Source of the DNA: Acanthaster planci
Taxonomy: Eukaryota; Echinodermata; Asteroidea; Valvatida; Acanthasteridae
Length of the DNA stretch: 60,668 nt
Direction: 5' to 3'
Assembly (NCBI RefSeq): GCF_001949145.1
Contig: NW_019091704.1
Coordinates: forward strand, 54,167-114,834
Shown one piece after another: positions 1-11,207 of this stretch. Both the position numbers and the translations under genes were made by a program. The notes under the pieces were generated by a model. It was given only the letters and a program-made list of their open reading frames with translations. It searched no databases and had not been told where the DNA came from. Position 1 is the first letter of the stretch. Each line of letters opens with the position of its first letter.

Positions 1-245
1 CTTTCATTTTCTTTTCAATTTGTAGTGGGTTGACCAATGACTTTTTGAGAAATTCTCACCCAAAGCTAAAACGAAGGGAATTTCACTGCCCGGGAAAGTA
101 GCCATTTTGAAAAAGCATCCCTCTGCAAAATGGCTCAAATACTGGCACTTTCGGACCTGACTTATCCAAATTGCTCAGAATTGGAAGCCCTGAGTCCAGC
201 CCAGGGGTTCAGTGCCATTTTCTTCAATTCCCCACTTCCATAGCT
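1..245 (-). repeat. Dispersed repeat family D, copy 1
   Basis: In reverse complement this stretch reads CAAAATGGCTACTTTCCCGG and later AAAGTCATTGGTCAACCC, matching the 3' halves of the copies at 7555-7870 and 32225-32590. It is cut by the window edge. Confidence 0.6.
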
Positions 246-1080
246 CTCAGGACCCTCTAATATAGAATAGTTTGAGTGTATAACTTTTATTAATGAGCTC
301 GGCGGACATATTTCTGGCCTAAATACAAGGGTGCACCCTTGAGTATACCATATAGGCTATGGTATTTGCACGCAGTGAGGGGTACCCTTTTTCATAGTAT
401 GTGGGCTCCCGCATAGGTTTGTGTGTACATACCTTTCGGTGTATACACATGTAGTACTCGATTCTCGTTCGTACTTTTTTGGTTGTGTTAAAATAAAAAT
501 ACACACAAAAGTTGTGCTAGAAATACAAAGGATACCGAGTACATAGTTATGTAAAAGCAAGAAAGTACTTACGCTACATACAACAAAACGGATACAACGA
601 TAGACATGTATTTAAAACGATCATACCACGTCAGCAGATGTTTCACCATGATTACACCAAACTTCTGGTTGTTCGGTATTGAGAAGTTTAATCAAATATA
701 AACAACGATATTACTGTCATTGGTGTTGGGATCCCTTTTAAAACCCTTCATTATTGTTTTATGAGTTTAGCGGCGGCACCTCAGAGATTGTGGTACTGTA
801 GTGCTACTAGTGCTAAGGGCTTCGCAAGGGGTTCTGACATACACACGACATAGGTCAGATCAGAGGTCGCAGATTTAGGATCAACAAGGGTCTCGACTGA
901 AGCCAGCTCTGCTTTTTGGTGGAAATTGGCTCCGTGAAAACTGTAAATGACAATATAATATAATAGAATCACACTGAATACAACTGGACAATATTTCAGG
1001 TGTAAGTCCAAATAAGTCCCAGTAAATTTACCTCCTAGCATCCCTCATTTCTTATAAGCTTCAATTATGATTATGATGAA

Positions 1081-1371
1081 TTAAGACAAGCCCGCTTTTG
1101 TACAGGTCCCAGTTGTTCGCCGCCGCTTGCATATTGAACTCGAACTTGAAGCTTGTTTTGGCTGCAAGATTGGCAGTGGTTTTAGGTTTGCAGTAGCAGG
1201 AAAGCTTCTTCGTTGTTCATTTTGCCAGGAAACAACCTCCTCCCAGTCACTTGTCCACGGGAAAATCGTTGGATCCGGTACATCGTAAGTTTTGTCTCCG
1301 CCTACAAAATGTAGAATGCATACCGAGGTCCAATTGGACTTCGCTTTGATGGCCTTATTTCTCACGAACTA
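1081..1371 (-). pseudogene. THAP-domain-like fragment
   Basis: Read on the minus strand, the frame opens after a TAG and runs KAIKAKSNWTSVCILHFVGG, then a DVPDPTIFPW segment about seven residues on. THAP zinc fingers end with a 'C..HF' pair followed by a P-x-x-F-type motif, and the C-I-L-H-F and PTIFPW here fit that half. The first two zinc ligands are not seen. The remainder is basic and serine-rich and ends in a stop at 1081. THAP domains occur in host regulators and in P- or Harbinger-type transposon proteins. A real exon with the N-terminal half upstream, or a transposon fragment, are both possible. Confidence 0.42.
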
Positions 1372-2459
1372 ATCCAAATCTGTCGCCTTTTGCGGTCCAG
1401 TGGAAGTTTAAAAACGCAGTTCTGGCGTTCGCTGACTGCTTGATAAACACAATGGAACACAGCAGTTCACATGGACCATTTCGAACGATAATCGGGATTT
1501 TTTATTTTTTTATTTTTTTCCGTGTCAGGTCGATATACACGCCATACGTATAGCATACGTTTAACACATAACAAGTCACGTCGACGCGTTCCTGCAACAT
1601 CCCCACCTTTCACCCACAATGTACCACGGTAAACACTACATGACGTCATTACGTTGTAGGTCTATTGGCTCAAGGATGGACAAGAATTCTGGCTAGAGAG
1701 ATCGTCGTTGGTCCAAGAAAAAAAATTAAAGTCTCTCGACACTGCCTTCACACACGTACACCGTACCGGATGCGTGTATTGAGGCGGAGTGCCAATGTGC
1801 ATAGCGATCGAACGTTGAGTGAGACGCGTTCCTTACCCTGTGCGAGGTTGCTAGAACCATAGAGCTTGTAGCTCTATTCTAGAACCAGTCGCAATCTGAA
1901 CCATCTGAACCAAGTCTGAGACTCAGCGCCGAGCCTGAACTTGGCTCGTGATTTATAGCGTCTGGAGCGCGTACGTAGCGCAAGGAGCTCGCGTGTCATA
2001 AACAAAATATCGCTTGCAATGCACTGATTGGTCGCGTACCACTGCGCCAAATAATTATTCTCTATCCTCCAATCTTACCGCTGAAGAGGTTTAATTTCTG
2101 TCCATTTAATATCTTTCGCTAGAATTCAGCTCTTTTCTCATTTCGTGCAGCCTTCACATCTAACAGTTGGTGGTTTGTGTCATGAATGCTAGACATTGTC
2201 TGTGACATTATCAAAAATAAATGTTGATGTAGTGCTCACGCCTACACTTGTCGTCCAGACTCTATCCGAATGTGTTAAAGCTTCCTTAACGGGCCATTTG
2301 AGTGCAACAGCTAACTTACATCTTAGCTCTGAAAACTTTAGCTGCATGAATGGCGGCTTCGCAGCATGATGTACCGTCGCCCCTTGGCGTCGTGCCGTCC
2401 CGTCGTGCCGTCGCATTGGTAGAAATAGGGGGCGCCCTTAGAGACAGAGTTCCGTTCAG

Positions 2460-2810
2460 TTTTCCTTTTTTATGATCAAATCTTGTAGGCCCTATGGGTG
2501 CATTCCACCAAATCGTTGGATTCCTGGGCGAGAGCTCATTCATATTGTATGATCCCATGGGGGCCTTTATAATAAGACATACTGTAATCAGGAGGGATCA
2601 TGGAAACATTTCTATAAATTCCGAATCTGGGACTGATCGTTTCCATCTTGGGGTATTTCTTTCACAAAAAGCCCCAAATTGCGGACCTATTTTGGACATA
2701 GAAGGGCGGCTGCAGTCAGAGCTGAGTGCATAGTTTTACCACTCTTTGGGGGTATCTTCGGGAAAAGGTGAATAAAACAAATTCACGTGGCTAACCCCCA
2801 TAAAATTGAA
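2460..2810 (+). repeat. Dispersed repeat family D, copy 2 (diverged)
   Basis: It ends in GGCTAACCCCCATAAAATTGAAA, the degenerate form of the family's TTGGTTAACCC...AAATTGAAA end. The 79-codon frame inside (2494-2733) has no family resemblance and I treat it as chance. Confidence 0.45.
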
Positions 2811-2941
2811 ACGATCTTCTGGCCACAGTCTTGAATTTCCAGTGAATAAACGTGGCGCTATTTCGGTCTGATTTTGCACTTTTTTCTATGGGCGCGTATT
2901 TGGTGTGGTGCAACCATTGATCTCCATTATAAAGACTGAAT

Positions 2942-3364
2942 AAAGGGGTCCCAATACGAGCTTTTAGCGTCGATCTGCGCACTTCCGCGTTTGAAAACGA
3001 GGCTGTACGTGTCAGCTTCAATTCTTAATACGATCAGACGATTGAAAGTCAAGACACAAAAGACATAAAGGTATGTTAAACTCAGACTTTTCAGGCTGCA
3101 ATTTTTTTGTGGAAGAGTCTTTCAGGATGACTCGACAGGTAAAATCAAAAGAAAAGATAACGGCAATTTACCGCGAACTAACGTACCTGCGATGGTCGTG
3201 TATCTTGTGCAGTGGGCGTGGTTTCAACTGAAGTGGTGTCACGCTTACGAACTGGATACTGCATGTACTGTGTGGACTCCGCGGGCGCGTGCGATGAAGT
3301 TCAACACACAGCCTCAGTTTCGATGCAGATCTGCGCAGACGGCGCTAATGTGAAATCCCTCTGT
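2942..3364 (+). mobile_element. Repeat family B, full-length copy
   Basis: It starts near GGGTCCCAATACGAGC, continues TTTTAGCGTCGATCTGCGCA, and ends in CAGACGGCGCTAATGTGAAA TCCCTCT. The ends are short inverted repeats (AGAGGGAT type) followed by related GATCTGCGCA motifs. The same sequence recurs at 31233-31374 (deleted) and, inverted, at 31457-32220. No transposase frame is present. Probably a non-autonomous DNA transposon; superfamily not assigned. Confidence 0.65.
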
Positions 3365-3433
3365 AGGTCATCGCCCATTGTGTGTGTGTAGAATATATGT
3401 AATTAATGTAATTAAGTTTGTGCCACTTTCACC

Positions 3434-4215
3434 ACAGACACTTAAAAATTAAATTTAAAAAAATTGAGTTCCCAACTTGACTAAAGATTTACATTTAACA
3501 ACGACTTTCTGAAAAGAAAAAGGTCATCGTTAAGTGAAAACGAATAATTTTATAATTTAGACAAAGTTTTTTCAATGCGTTGATTGAATTTCCTTGTTGG
3601 TTACTTCACTCGACGAAAACGTCAGGTCTCTGTCTCTCGCTCTAGTTTCATCTCTACCCTGAAGATGGAGACTCCGTCACTCATATCACATCGTCTGTCA
3701 CACGATTTGGGTTCAATGTGTCTGCAGATCTCACATACACAAATCATAGCTTTCTTTGAGATTTTTCCAGTGAAATCTGGGGAAAATAAACTACAAATTA
3801 ATCGTTCAGTTCTTAAAACTATTTTGCCAATAAATAATATTTCAGACGTTCCCAGCATTATAGCACAAGGCGTGCCGAAACCTTGTGACTGTGCGACTCA
3901 AAAGCTGCTCCTTCTTCCAAACTCGATTTTACCATCGATCTCCGGAAATTCTCTGCTGCGCAAACCTCAACCATTATTCTTTCCAAATTTACCCATTTCG
4001 GGAACAGAATTCAGTTTTTCTTCGAAATCTGACGATTGTAATACAGTAACCTCAACCAGCAGTTTTGAAATCTCCGTTTGAAAATGCATGAAACAAAATT
4101 CGCAACGTTTGTTATTTACCCTCCTGAAAATATGCACAAGCGGGACGCGTTTTGGACGCGATGTCTTATCCAGTTTTTATCTTGGAGATCAATGAGTGTA
4201 ACCCATTGATCTCCA
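3434..4215 (+). repeat. Duplicated repeat R, copy 1
   Basis: Begins CAGACACTTA. Shared blocks with 4892-5762 include CATTTAACAACGACTTTCTG, TCACATCGTCTGTCACACGA, the GAGATTTTTCCAGTGAAATC block and AAAATTCGCAACGTTTGTTA. The 165-codon frame at 3584-4081 lies wholly inside this repeat and is broken in the second copy, so I do not call it a gene. Confidence 0.7.
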
Positions 4216-4297
4216 TTATATAGACTGGATAGAACAGAGGGGCATTGCTTGTGCACAAAATGCACGGCCGAACAATGGCGGCACTTCAGGAGGGTAA
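4116..4297. mobile_element. Small foldback element, 182 bp
   Basis: Exact 13-base inverted ends TTACCCTCCTGAA (4116-4128) and TTCAGGAGGGTAA (4285-4297). Internally there is a near-palindrome, GGAGATCAATG...CCATTGATCTCC. It overlaps the end of repeat R copy 1; a related left end occurs in copy 2 near 5676. Confidence 0.55.
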
Positions 4298-4891
4298 TGT
4301 AATGCTGTATGCTGTGCATTTCTGATCAAACGTTTTTCTGATGGGATGATGGCTAAGCCCTCGGCCTCCCCCCAAAAAAACAATCCAAAAATAAACACAA
4401 AATGCAAGAATATCATTTCCAGATATAACTGACCATTTTTCTTATCAACTAACCCACTCGAAAGCAAAAATGTTGACCTATTTTTGTGTGTGCTCGTTTT
4501 AAATTCATTTTTACACCTACAGTCTACGGTATCGCTGTAGCAATAATTTCACTTTGGGTCGGTTCAATCGTTATTTGTTCAGTGTGTTAAACTTTGAGAA
4601 TTCCACCAGGACATGCATAGGTTTTGTCAGTAAATATGATGTCCAAACAGCCTATGTGTTTTTCCGTCTGGTTTCGATGAGCTAACACTGAAAAAAATCA
4701 TATATAAAGTGATTTTAATTTTACACACTCTCAGGAAAAATTGTACTAAATAAAATTCATTCATATATTGAGTAAATTTTATTGAAAACCGACACACGGC
4801 ATGCAGAAGAGTAAGAATTTTTTCTGTGAGTACAAAGTGAACGCAGCTTTAAATGAGCCACCGAACTAACTTACTGCCGGTTTTAAAACAG

Positions 4892-5762
4892 ACACTTATT
4901 AATCAGCTTAAAACATTGACTTGACATCCTGACTTAAAGATTGACATTTAACAACTACTTTCCGGCATAAAAAAGTCAATTTTTAACTGAGAACGAATAA
5001 TTTTGTTATGTAGACTAAGTTTCTTTCATTGCGTTGACTTCGAATTCCCTTGTTTGTAGCTTCATTCAACAGAAACGTCAGCACTCTGCTTTTCTCACTT
5101 TGCTTTCATCTCTGCCCCGAGGAATTCTGTCACTCATGTCACATCGTCTGTCACACGATTTGGGTACGGTGCGTCTTTAGATCTGACAAACAAAAACACG
5201 GCTGTCTTGAAGATTTTTCAGGTGAAATCGGGGGAAAATAAACGACAAATTAGTCATTCAGTGTTGAAAAACCACTTTTGCCAATAAGTAACATTTCAAA
5301 CGGTCCAAACTTCGAGATAGTGAAGTTTCATACACAAAGCCTGATAGTACACGCAACCAAAGATCGTATAGCGCCGAAGGCGCAAGATGGATAACTCTGC
5401 CCAAAAGATGTAATTATCATGGGCGCCATTTGAGCAAGCGATACGCCTGCGCAGTTTACGGTAATGCTTTGGCGCAGGCTCACCGGGTGCATGTGCCTGC
5501 CGCGGCGCCTGCGCTTGTGTATTAATGTGCATTGCGCAGGCGTATGGCTTGCTCAAATGGCGCCTATGCGATTACAACGTTTTACGTGTATTCACGGTGA
5601 AGTTCGCCATCTTGCGCCGCTTCGCGGCGCTATACGATCTTTGCACGCAACGAAATTCGCAACGCTTGTTATTTAACCTCCGGAAAATACGCTTACGCGG
5701 AACGCGTTTTGGATGCGATGTCCTATCGAGTATTAATTATAGAGATCAGTGGGTGTAACCCT
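4892..5762 (+). repeat. Duplicated repeat R, copy 2, carrying a MITE insertion
   Basis: The order of blocks is the same as in 3434-4215, ending GAACGCGTTTTGGATGCGAT and AGATCAGTGGGTGTAACCC. About 1.46 kb separates the two starts, in direct orientation. Its middle is interrupted by the hAT-type element at 5358-5643, and part of the middle of copy 1 is missing. Confidence 0.7.
5358..5643. mobile_element. hAT-type MITE, 286 bp, with perfect 8-bp target duplication
   Basis: The ends are inverted repeats, CAAAGATCGTATAGCGCC at the left and GGCGCTATACGATCTTTG at the right, continuing for about 30 bases (GGCGCAAGATGG / CCATCTTGCGCC). The 8-mer CACGCAAC flanks it exactly at 5350-5357 and 5644-5651. 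A second inner palindrome pairs the GGCGCCATTTGAGCAAGC block with GCTTGCTCAAATGGCGCC. Eight-base duplications with CA-starting ends are the hAT pattern. No coding capacity; mobilised in trans if at all. Confidence 0.85.
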
Positions 5763-5849
5763 ATGCACGCACATTATTTTTTCCAGGACTTGTGACATAC
5801 GCCCTCTATTGGGCCACCATAATCACCAGCCATTTTTATAAACAGTCAG

Positions 5850-6210
5850 TCACGACGGCATATTATGACGACACGACGTGACAGCACGACACGACGATGC
5901 GACCCGTTGCGACAGGTCAATGACACGACGCGACAGTACGACGCGACGATACAACGCCATGGCAAGACATCAGGACACGACGGCCTAACCCACACCGCAT
6001 AAAACCATACAATGACAGGCGACGCGACGGCACGGATACGACGGATACGACGGCACGACGCGACGCCACAACGGCATGACGCGACGGCTAAACAGCACGA
6101 CACAATGTATTAAAAATAGCATAAGAGTAATGAGAAAAGAGGCGACGCCACGACATGACGGGACTGTCGCGACGGGGCCGTCGTAACGTCCCGTCGTGGC
6201 GTTGCGTCGC
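5850..6210. repeat. CGACA/CGACG-rich degenerate simple repeat
   Basis: About 360 bases dominated by ACGACGCGACGGCACGAC-type units on the plus strand, then the reverse type (CCGTCGTGGCGTTGCGTCGC) at the right end. A short related patch lies at 2388-2416. The long minus-strand frames rich in Cys, Arg and Val across it are low-complexity artefacts. Confidence 0.75.
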
Positions 6211-7016
6211 AATTTTATAATTTTATTTTATAATTTTCTGTAAACAACATACAAAAGAGCAAAGAGGATTAAATACCTCCTTTGTCTGGATAAGCCGATT
6301 TGCTGGCGAGCCAAACCACACTTAAGCCTGATTTCCATACCAACGTAAAAAACTCAGAGAACACGTAATCAAGACGTAAACTGCAACGCGGACAGATGGA
6401 AACATGCCAAACGGAGGTGTCGCCGACAACACAGACAAACACAGCCTGCAAACGATCGACAAAGTTAAGTCAGGTTTAATTTAACTTCGCCGACAGGCTG
6501 CGTCGAGTAGCCGTTGTGTCCCCATACAAACACTCATGCTGGCATGACCGGCGTGCAACGATGTCACTCTCGCTTAGTTCCACCAATTTTGCCCATTTTC
6601 TACTTATCGCTTAAATATTACAACCCAGTGATCAACTGAATAGCTGACCGTCAATGAAATGCATGAAACTGGAGCAGAGGTTAAGTTGGCATCATGAGGC
6701 GGTGCAGTCCATCTAGAGGCACATTTCTCGTAAAAAATCACCCAGTTTCGGACGCCATTTTGTTTCAATTTTAAGGTGGAATGATGTCGTGCATCGTTTC
6801 TTCCGTTCATGTCTGCGTTTTCACGTATTGCGTTCCGTCTGCGTTACAAACGACCGTATGGAAACCAGGCTTTACAAAGTTTAATAAGGTTGCAAAGACC
6901 CCACGTTCTACAAATTGTTCATGCTTACTCAAGCGAATAATCTGGAAGCAGAGTCAGACCCCTTGCAGAATGCAACTTTTTTTAAAGCAAGCACACATTT
7001 GTTCTTCTGTCGTGCC

Positions 7017-7090
7017 AGGGGGTTGGGTTGGGTTGGGTTGGTTTGGGTTAGGTTGGGTTGGGTTGGGTTTGTTTGGTTTGGTTTGGTTAC
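7017..7090 (+). repeat. G-rich GGGTT/GGTTT microsatellite
   Basis: Repeated GGGTT units grade into GGTTT units. Plus-strand G runs of three could form a quadruplex. It is interstitial and not a clean TTAGGG array. Confidence 0.85.
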
Positions 7091-7554
7091 AAAATTACTC
7101 TTTAACATACAAGTAACTGAACGGTCGGTTTTGTAACACAAGATTCAGTGCTTTTTATCACATTAATTTTCATCGAGGTTTTACATGCATGCATGGTCTG
7201 TTTTACTGTCCCATTTTGCATTTATAATCAAATCAATGGGCTATATCGTAGTTTGGGCTTGTGCCAGACATTAAAAAAAAAAAAAAGAAAACAAAAAAAA
7301 GCTTAGGATAACAGGAAGTGCCTGCCGTGCTTTCCAAAAGGTTGCCAATACGGTGCCAAGTATGCGCCATCTGCGCTAAATTCACGCACACCCTGGCGCG
7401 ACACCAACAACTTGAACTGCTGTCAGACAGCTGCAAAAGGTCGCTAAGGTCGCAGTCATTTTGCCCCATGTCTGATTATTTTAGCGCCCTCTGTAGCTTC
7501 CTGTCATCGAATTAAACGAATTATACAGTTTTGTTACTACATGTAGGGTGCAGA

Positions 7555-7900
7555 CTATAATTCAAGTGAGAATTTCTGGCCAGCTCATTAGCATTAAAAG
7601 TGCCCCCGCAGTATCTTTTGAACAAGGAGATTGTTTGGCCCCCAAAATGGTAAAATTGTGTAAATCTTTGCCAGCATACACTCCCGGGGTCTTTAAGCTT
7701 TCATGTGAGAGCAGGATGGCTAAAACCTACGGTAGAAAAATGGTCCCCAGGGCCCAAGAAAGTTGAGGATTGCCCCTTGAAAAATGGCTGCAATCAGACT
7801 TCGGAAAATCATTTTTTAGGGATGATTCTGTTTTGTGGGAATAATTAAAAATGTAATTGGTTAACCCACAGAAAACTGAAAAGAAATTGAAAGATTAGTG
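7555..7900 (+). repeat. Dispersed repeat family D, copy 3
   Basis: It contains TTGAAAAATGGCTGCAATC, TTTTGTGGGAATAATTAAAA and TTGGTTAACCCACAGAAAA in the same order and spacing as the copy at 32225-32590. Confidence 0.6.
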
Positions 7901-9516
7901 ACCAGACAAGAATTTTATTTGTGTTTCAGAAATCTCAGGGATGTTGGCGTGCATGTTATTGCGCCCTGAACAGTGCTGATTTTACACTGTTTTCAATGGA
8001 GCTTGAATAAGTGAACTGTACCCTGCATGTATCAGACTATGCTACTATGTTACAAGGTGTTATGCCTTTTTAACGTTGGAACCCGCTTTCGTTAAAAATT
8101 ACGACGGAGCAAATACTGGATGTTAGCTTTCCGATGCCAATTACTAGTGTAGCTGTTTGATTACAGTAATGAGTAAGTGGTCCACTTTATTATGCAGTGT
8201 AAATTGTAATGCTGTCGTTTTCTAAACATTTGCGCTTGCAGAGAGTGAGAGAGAGGCCGAGAGGGGGGCATCACCGTGAGCATCTAGCGTAATAAATTTC
8301 GTATCTTGCCTCATCTAGGCGGCTTCCATTATATTCAAGTAACATGCATGTATGACCCATGCTGCGTGTAATTTATTGAAAGCTGTAATAATTAGTTGAC
8401 ACCCAACATTTTGATTTTATGTCAAGATCAGAGTCACACAGGAGTGAAAATTTTGTCGCTGCCCGTCGCAGAGATTTCACGTGTCTAGAACTGATTGAAG
8501 GAAACACCTCGATAATGACGTGTAAGGAAATGTCCAATAGGCCTATTAGGACTGGTAATAAACACTGTTGTTGCAACCTGACAAGAACTTAGGTGATTAT
8601 GGCATCAAAACGTGTAGTAATTTGTGGCCGTTGGCATATCACCTTACTCACCTTTCGCTCTGAATAGTGTTCACACACACACATTTATTTCCTCCCGTGG
8701 CAGAAATAATAAAAATAAGACAAGTCTAACAGATAACAGAACATTATGAAACCATGGAGGTAGGAATATACAACGAAAAGAAGGTTAAAAAAATAGGTGG
8801 ACAAGGGCGGAAGTATTTCTATTTATTTTCTACTAAACTCAACACTGTTAAATGGACAGTAACTTCCCAAAGTATTTAAGTCTGTTTAATTGGTGCATTG
8901 TACAGTGATGCTGTGATTTTTCCTCCTTTGTTGTACTGTGTCAGGTCTGTGCACTTTCTGGTGATGTTCTTGCTTAACTGCCAGTATGGGGGATCTTTGT
9001 TGTTGCCTTGGCTTGTAACCGTGAAATGACCTTCCGGAATGTCGCTTCGCCGCAGGAAGATATACCGAAACCATCGTTATCGCATGCAGGGAAAGCATGC
9101 TTGGAAGGAAATCCTTGAACTAGATGGGCGGAAAACTAGTCGAAGAGCCTGAATGAAATAGAAGTAAGTTATTCCAAGTTGCATAATACCGCGGCGCCAT
9201 AATTACACCCGCAGCGTCGTTTTATTTAATGGACAGAAATTCACTCGGTCGCCGCAAAAATCTACACCATATGCTGTCCTTGTCCTCAATTTCAACCGGT
9301 CGTCTGGTGCGATCGCCCTATTCTGCAGGCGGGTTGAAGTTCGCTGTGTCTGTCAGGCTTGTTCAATTACCTTCAGAGCCTACTGATATCAGTTCCTCAA
9401 AGTAGTTTTTGAAGGACTAGTTTTTATACCAATGTAAGCATCTTTTAAAAAAACAGCAGCGAATCAAAGGACAGAGGAGTTTTGAAAAATGTGAAACTTT
9501 AAAAAACGCCATTAAC

Positions 9517-9539
9517 CCCCCCCCCACCACCACCACCAT
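9517..9539 (+). repeat. Poly-C plus CCA microsatellite
   Basis: A C run followed by (CCA)n just left of 9540. No other function seen. Confidence 0.7.
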
Positions 9540-11029
9540 ACGAAAGTAAGCACCGTATGTGTGCCACGATAAGTATACCGGTATGTGTTACCTGTAGAAG
9601 TTGAAGACTCGGTTGATAAACCAAAATTTTACTTTTTCAAAGTAGGCCTACATGTACATGGATGATTCTCTGAAAAGCGCTCTTCGAATGCATGTATGTG
9701 TACATGTACTGCGATTCAAAACAATGTTTACACTCATAAAACTGATGGATTTTGGATTGTTTGCATTGTTACTTTCGCTGGTGGAGCTTACTGAAAAAGG
9801 CACAATGTGTGAAATGTTGTGTCATGATCAATCAAACTAAAACGAACATATCATGATGAGTTTGTCGGCACCCAGTGTTCTTTTTTTGACAGAAATACCA
9901 CCAAAATCACAACTGTACTCGTTGATACCATTTTAACAATCCGTAATGATATTGAAGAAATGGGGTTTGTAAAAATTATGATTTACGAAATCATCAGTTA
10001 GATTTCAATTGATTATTTTTATATTATTATTTATTTTTTTAACAATTGTGCTGTTTGCTTAAAATAGTTGTTTTAGAAATAAATGAAATTTTGCAGGTTG
10101 AAATACAGACGTGGTTTAAATTAAACAACCCTGCTTCCATTTTAATATTCGAGAAACCGTCCTCATTGCTGTTATCTTTTACTTTCAGTAAGAGTTTTAC
10201 AATTCACAGACACAAAATATGTCATTGTAAAATATGTGTTTTTCTCAGAATATCTTTCCGCAAATGTTTAATTCGCATTTAAAAAGTCAAATATCCATTC
10301 GTTGACCTCTCCCGCAAGTTACAGCAAAAGTTTACTGTTTAAGTGCACGAACTATAGTCCTGCAATAACAGTTGGAACGCACCGTGGGGCGGGATTAAAG
10401 GTTAAGACTTTTGCAACTTTACAAGAATGTAGGGGTTGTCTGGGAAGCGCTTAATGGAATGATCTGCTGGTGTTTGTCATAGAGTGATTCATGTGAAACT
10501 TTAGCGCATACAAGGAGTAAAAGACTATACAGTGATGTAAGTATTAAGATGTCCCGTCTAGAAAGTGATGCCAAGAGTTAATTTAGTTCCACGAGGAACT
10601 TATGTTCAGAAGCTTGTTTTGCTTGGTTCCCTCCGCCACAAATCTGGTCACCTCCCAGCAAAATGAGACGTCCGATGTTGCTCCACTTCTCTGGGCTTTG
10701 ATTCGCTGATTAAAGTTGTAGTTCAGCTGTCTGGGTACGTCGGATTCGACCGGCAGGTACATGGGTGCATTTACTTGTCCTCTTGACAAGGTGCACGACG
10801 GGCTAGGGCGCGGGACAGAACTCGGCTAGCTAAGGAGAGTGGTTACTACCCCAGGAAAACCGGACGGCGCGCTGGCACTGCAAAGGGTACAGTGGCATCG
10901 TCTGGCTGCCTCAGGTGTAACAAGTTCTTATAGGACTGGACTTTGTGGAGTTGATAGCCGGTTGACAGAAGAACTTAGGTCTTTGAAGAGAACACATCTT
11001 CAAGTTTCAGCCTTGTTGGTTTGGAACTC

Positions 11030-11041
11030 ATGTCGTGGTAG
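11030..11041 (+). promoter_or_regulatory. Minimal upstream ORF before collagen start
   Basis: ATG TCG TGG TAG lies 40 bases before the collagen ATG and in the same frame. If this stretch is in the mature 5' UTR, it would be a three-codon uORF that could damp translation. The true transcript start is not visible, and I found no convincing TATA box close by. Confidence 0.4.
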
Positions 11042-11080
11042 GAGCTAGCATCAGAATTATCGATCCCCTTTTTTGTAAGG

Positions 11081-11207
11081 ATGGGTCGGACTTTTGTGCG
11101 ATATCCCTACATGATGGGCGCCTTCACCCGCATAGTTATCGGCCTTTATCTAACTCTCCTATCAGTAAATCTAGCTACTTCTCAAGAAGTATTTGCACTA
11201 CCACCAG
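11081..11207 (+). CDS. Collagen exon 1: signal peptide
   Basis: ATG at 11081 has A at -3 and G at +4, a good animal start context. An in-frame TAG at 11039-11041 blocks any longer frame. Residues 1-17 carry three arginines, residues 18-32 (IVIGLYLTLLSVNLA) form the hydrophobic core, and cleavage is likely near A32-Q35. The exon ends CCACCAG before GTAAGT, phase 1. Two methionines at residues 11 and 12 sit closer to the core and could serve as alternative starts. Confidence 0.88.

Larger units (their letters stand above)
1..11080. other. Upstream region without a confident gene
   Basis: No ORF here has convincing host-gene character apart from the THAP-like fragment listed separately. The identifiable content is repeats (about 1-245, 2460-3364, 3434-5762, 5850-6210, 7017-7090, 7555-7870). 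From about 7.9 to 10.8 kb I see only AT-rich unique-looking sequence with microsatellites. The collagen promoter and any 5' non-coding exon probably lie in the last few kilobases, but I cannot place them. Confidence 0.6.

Noticed and set aside
3584-4081. 165-codon plus-strand ORF
   Set aside because: Lies fully inside duplicated repeat R; the frame is not kept in the second copy and the composition is not protein-like.
5846-6212. Cys/Arg/Val-rich minus-strand ORFs
   Set aside because: Direct translation of the CGACG simple repeat.
7017-7090. Telomeric repeat
   Set aside because: Units are GGGTT and GGTTT, mixed and short, not an animal TTAGGG array.
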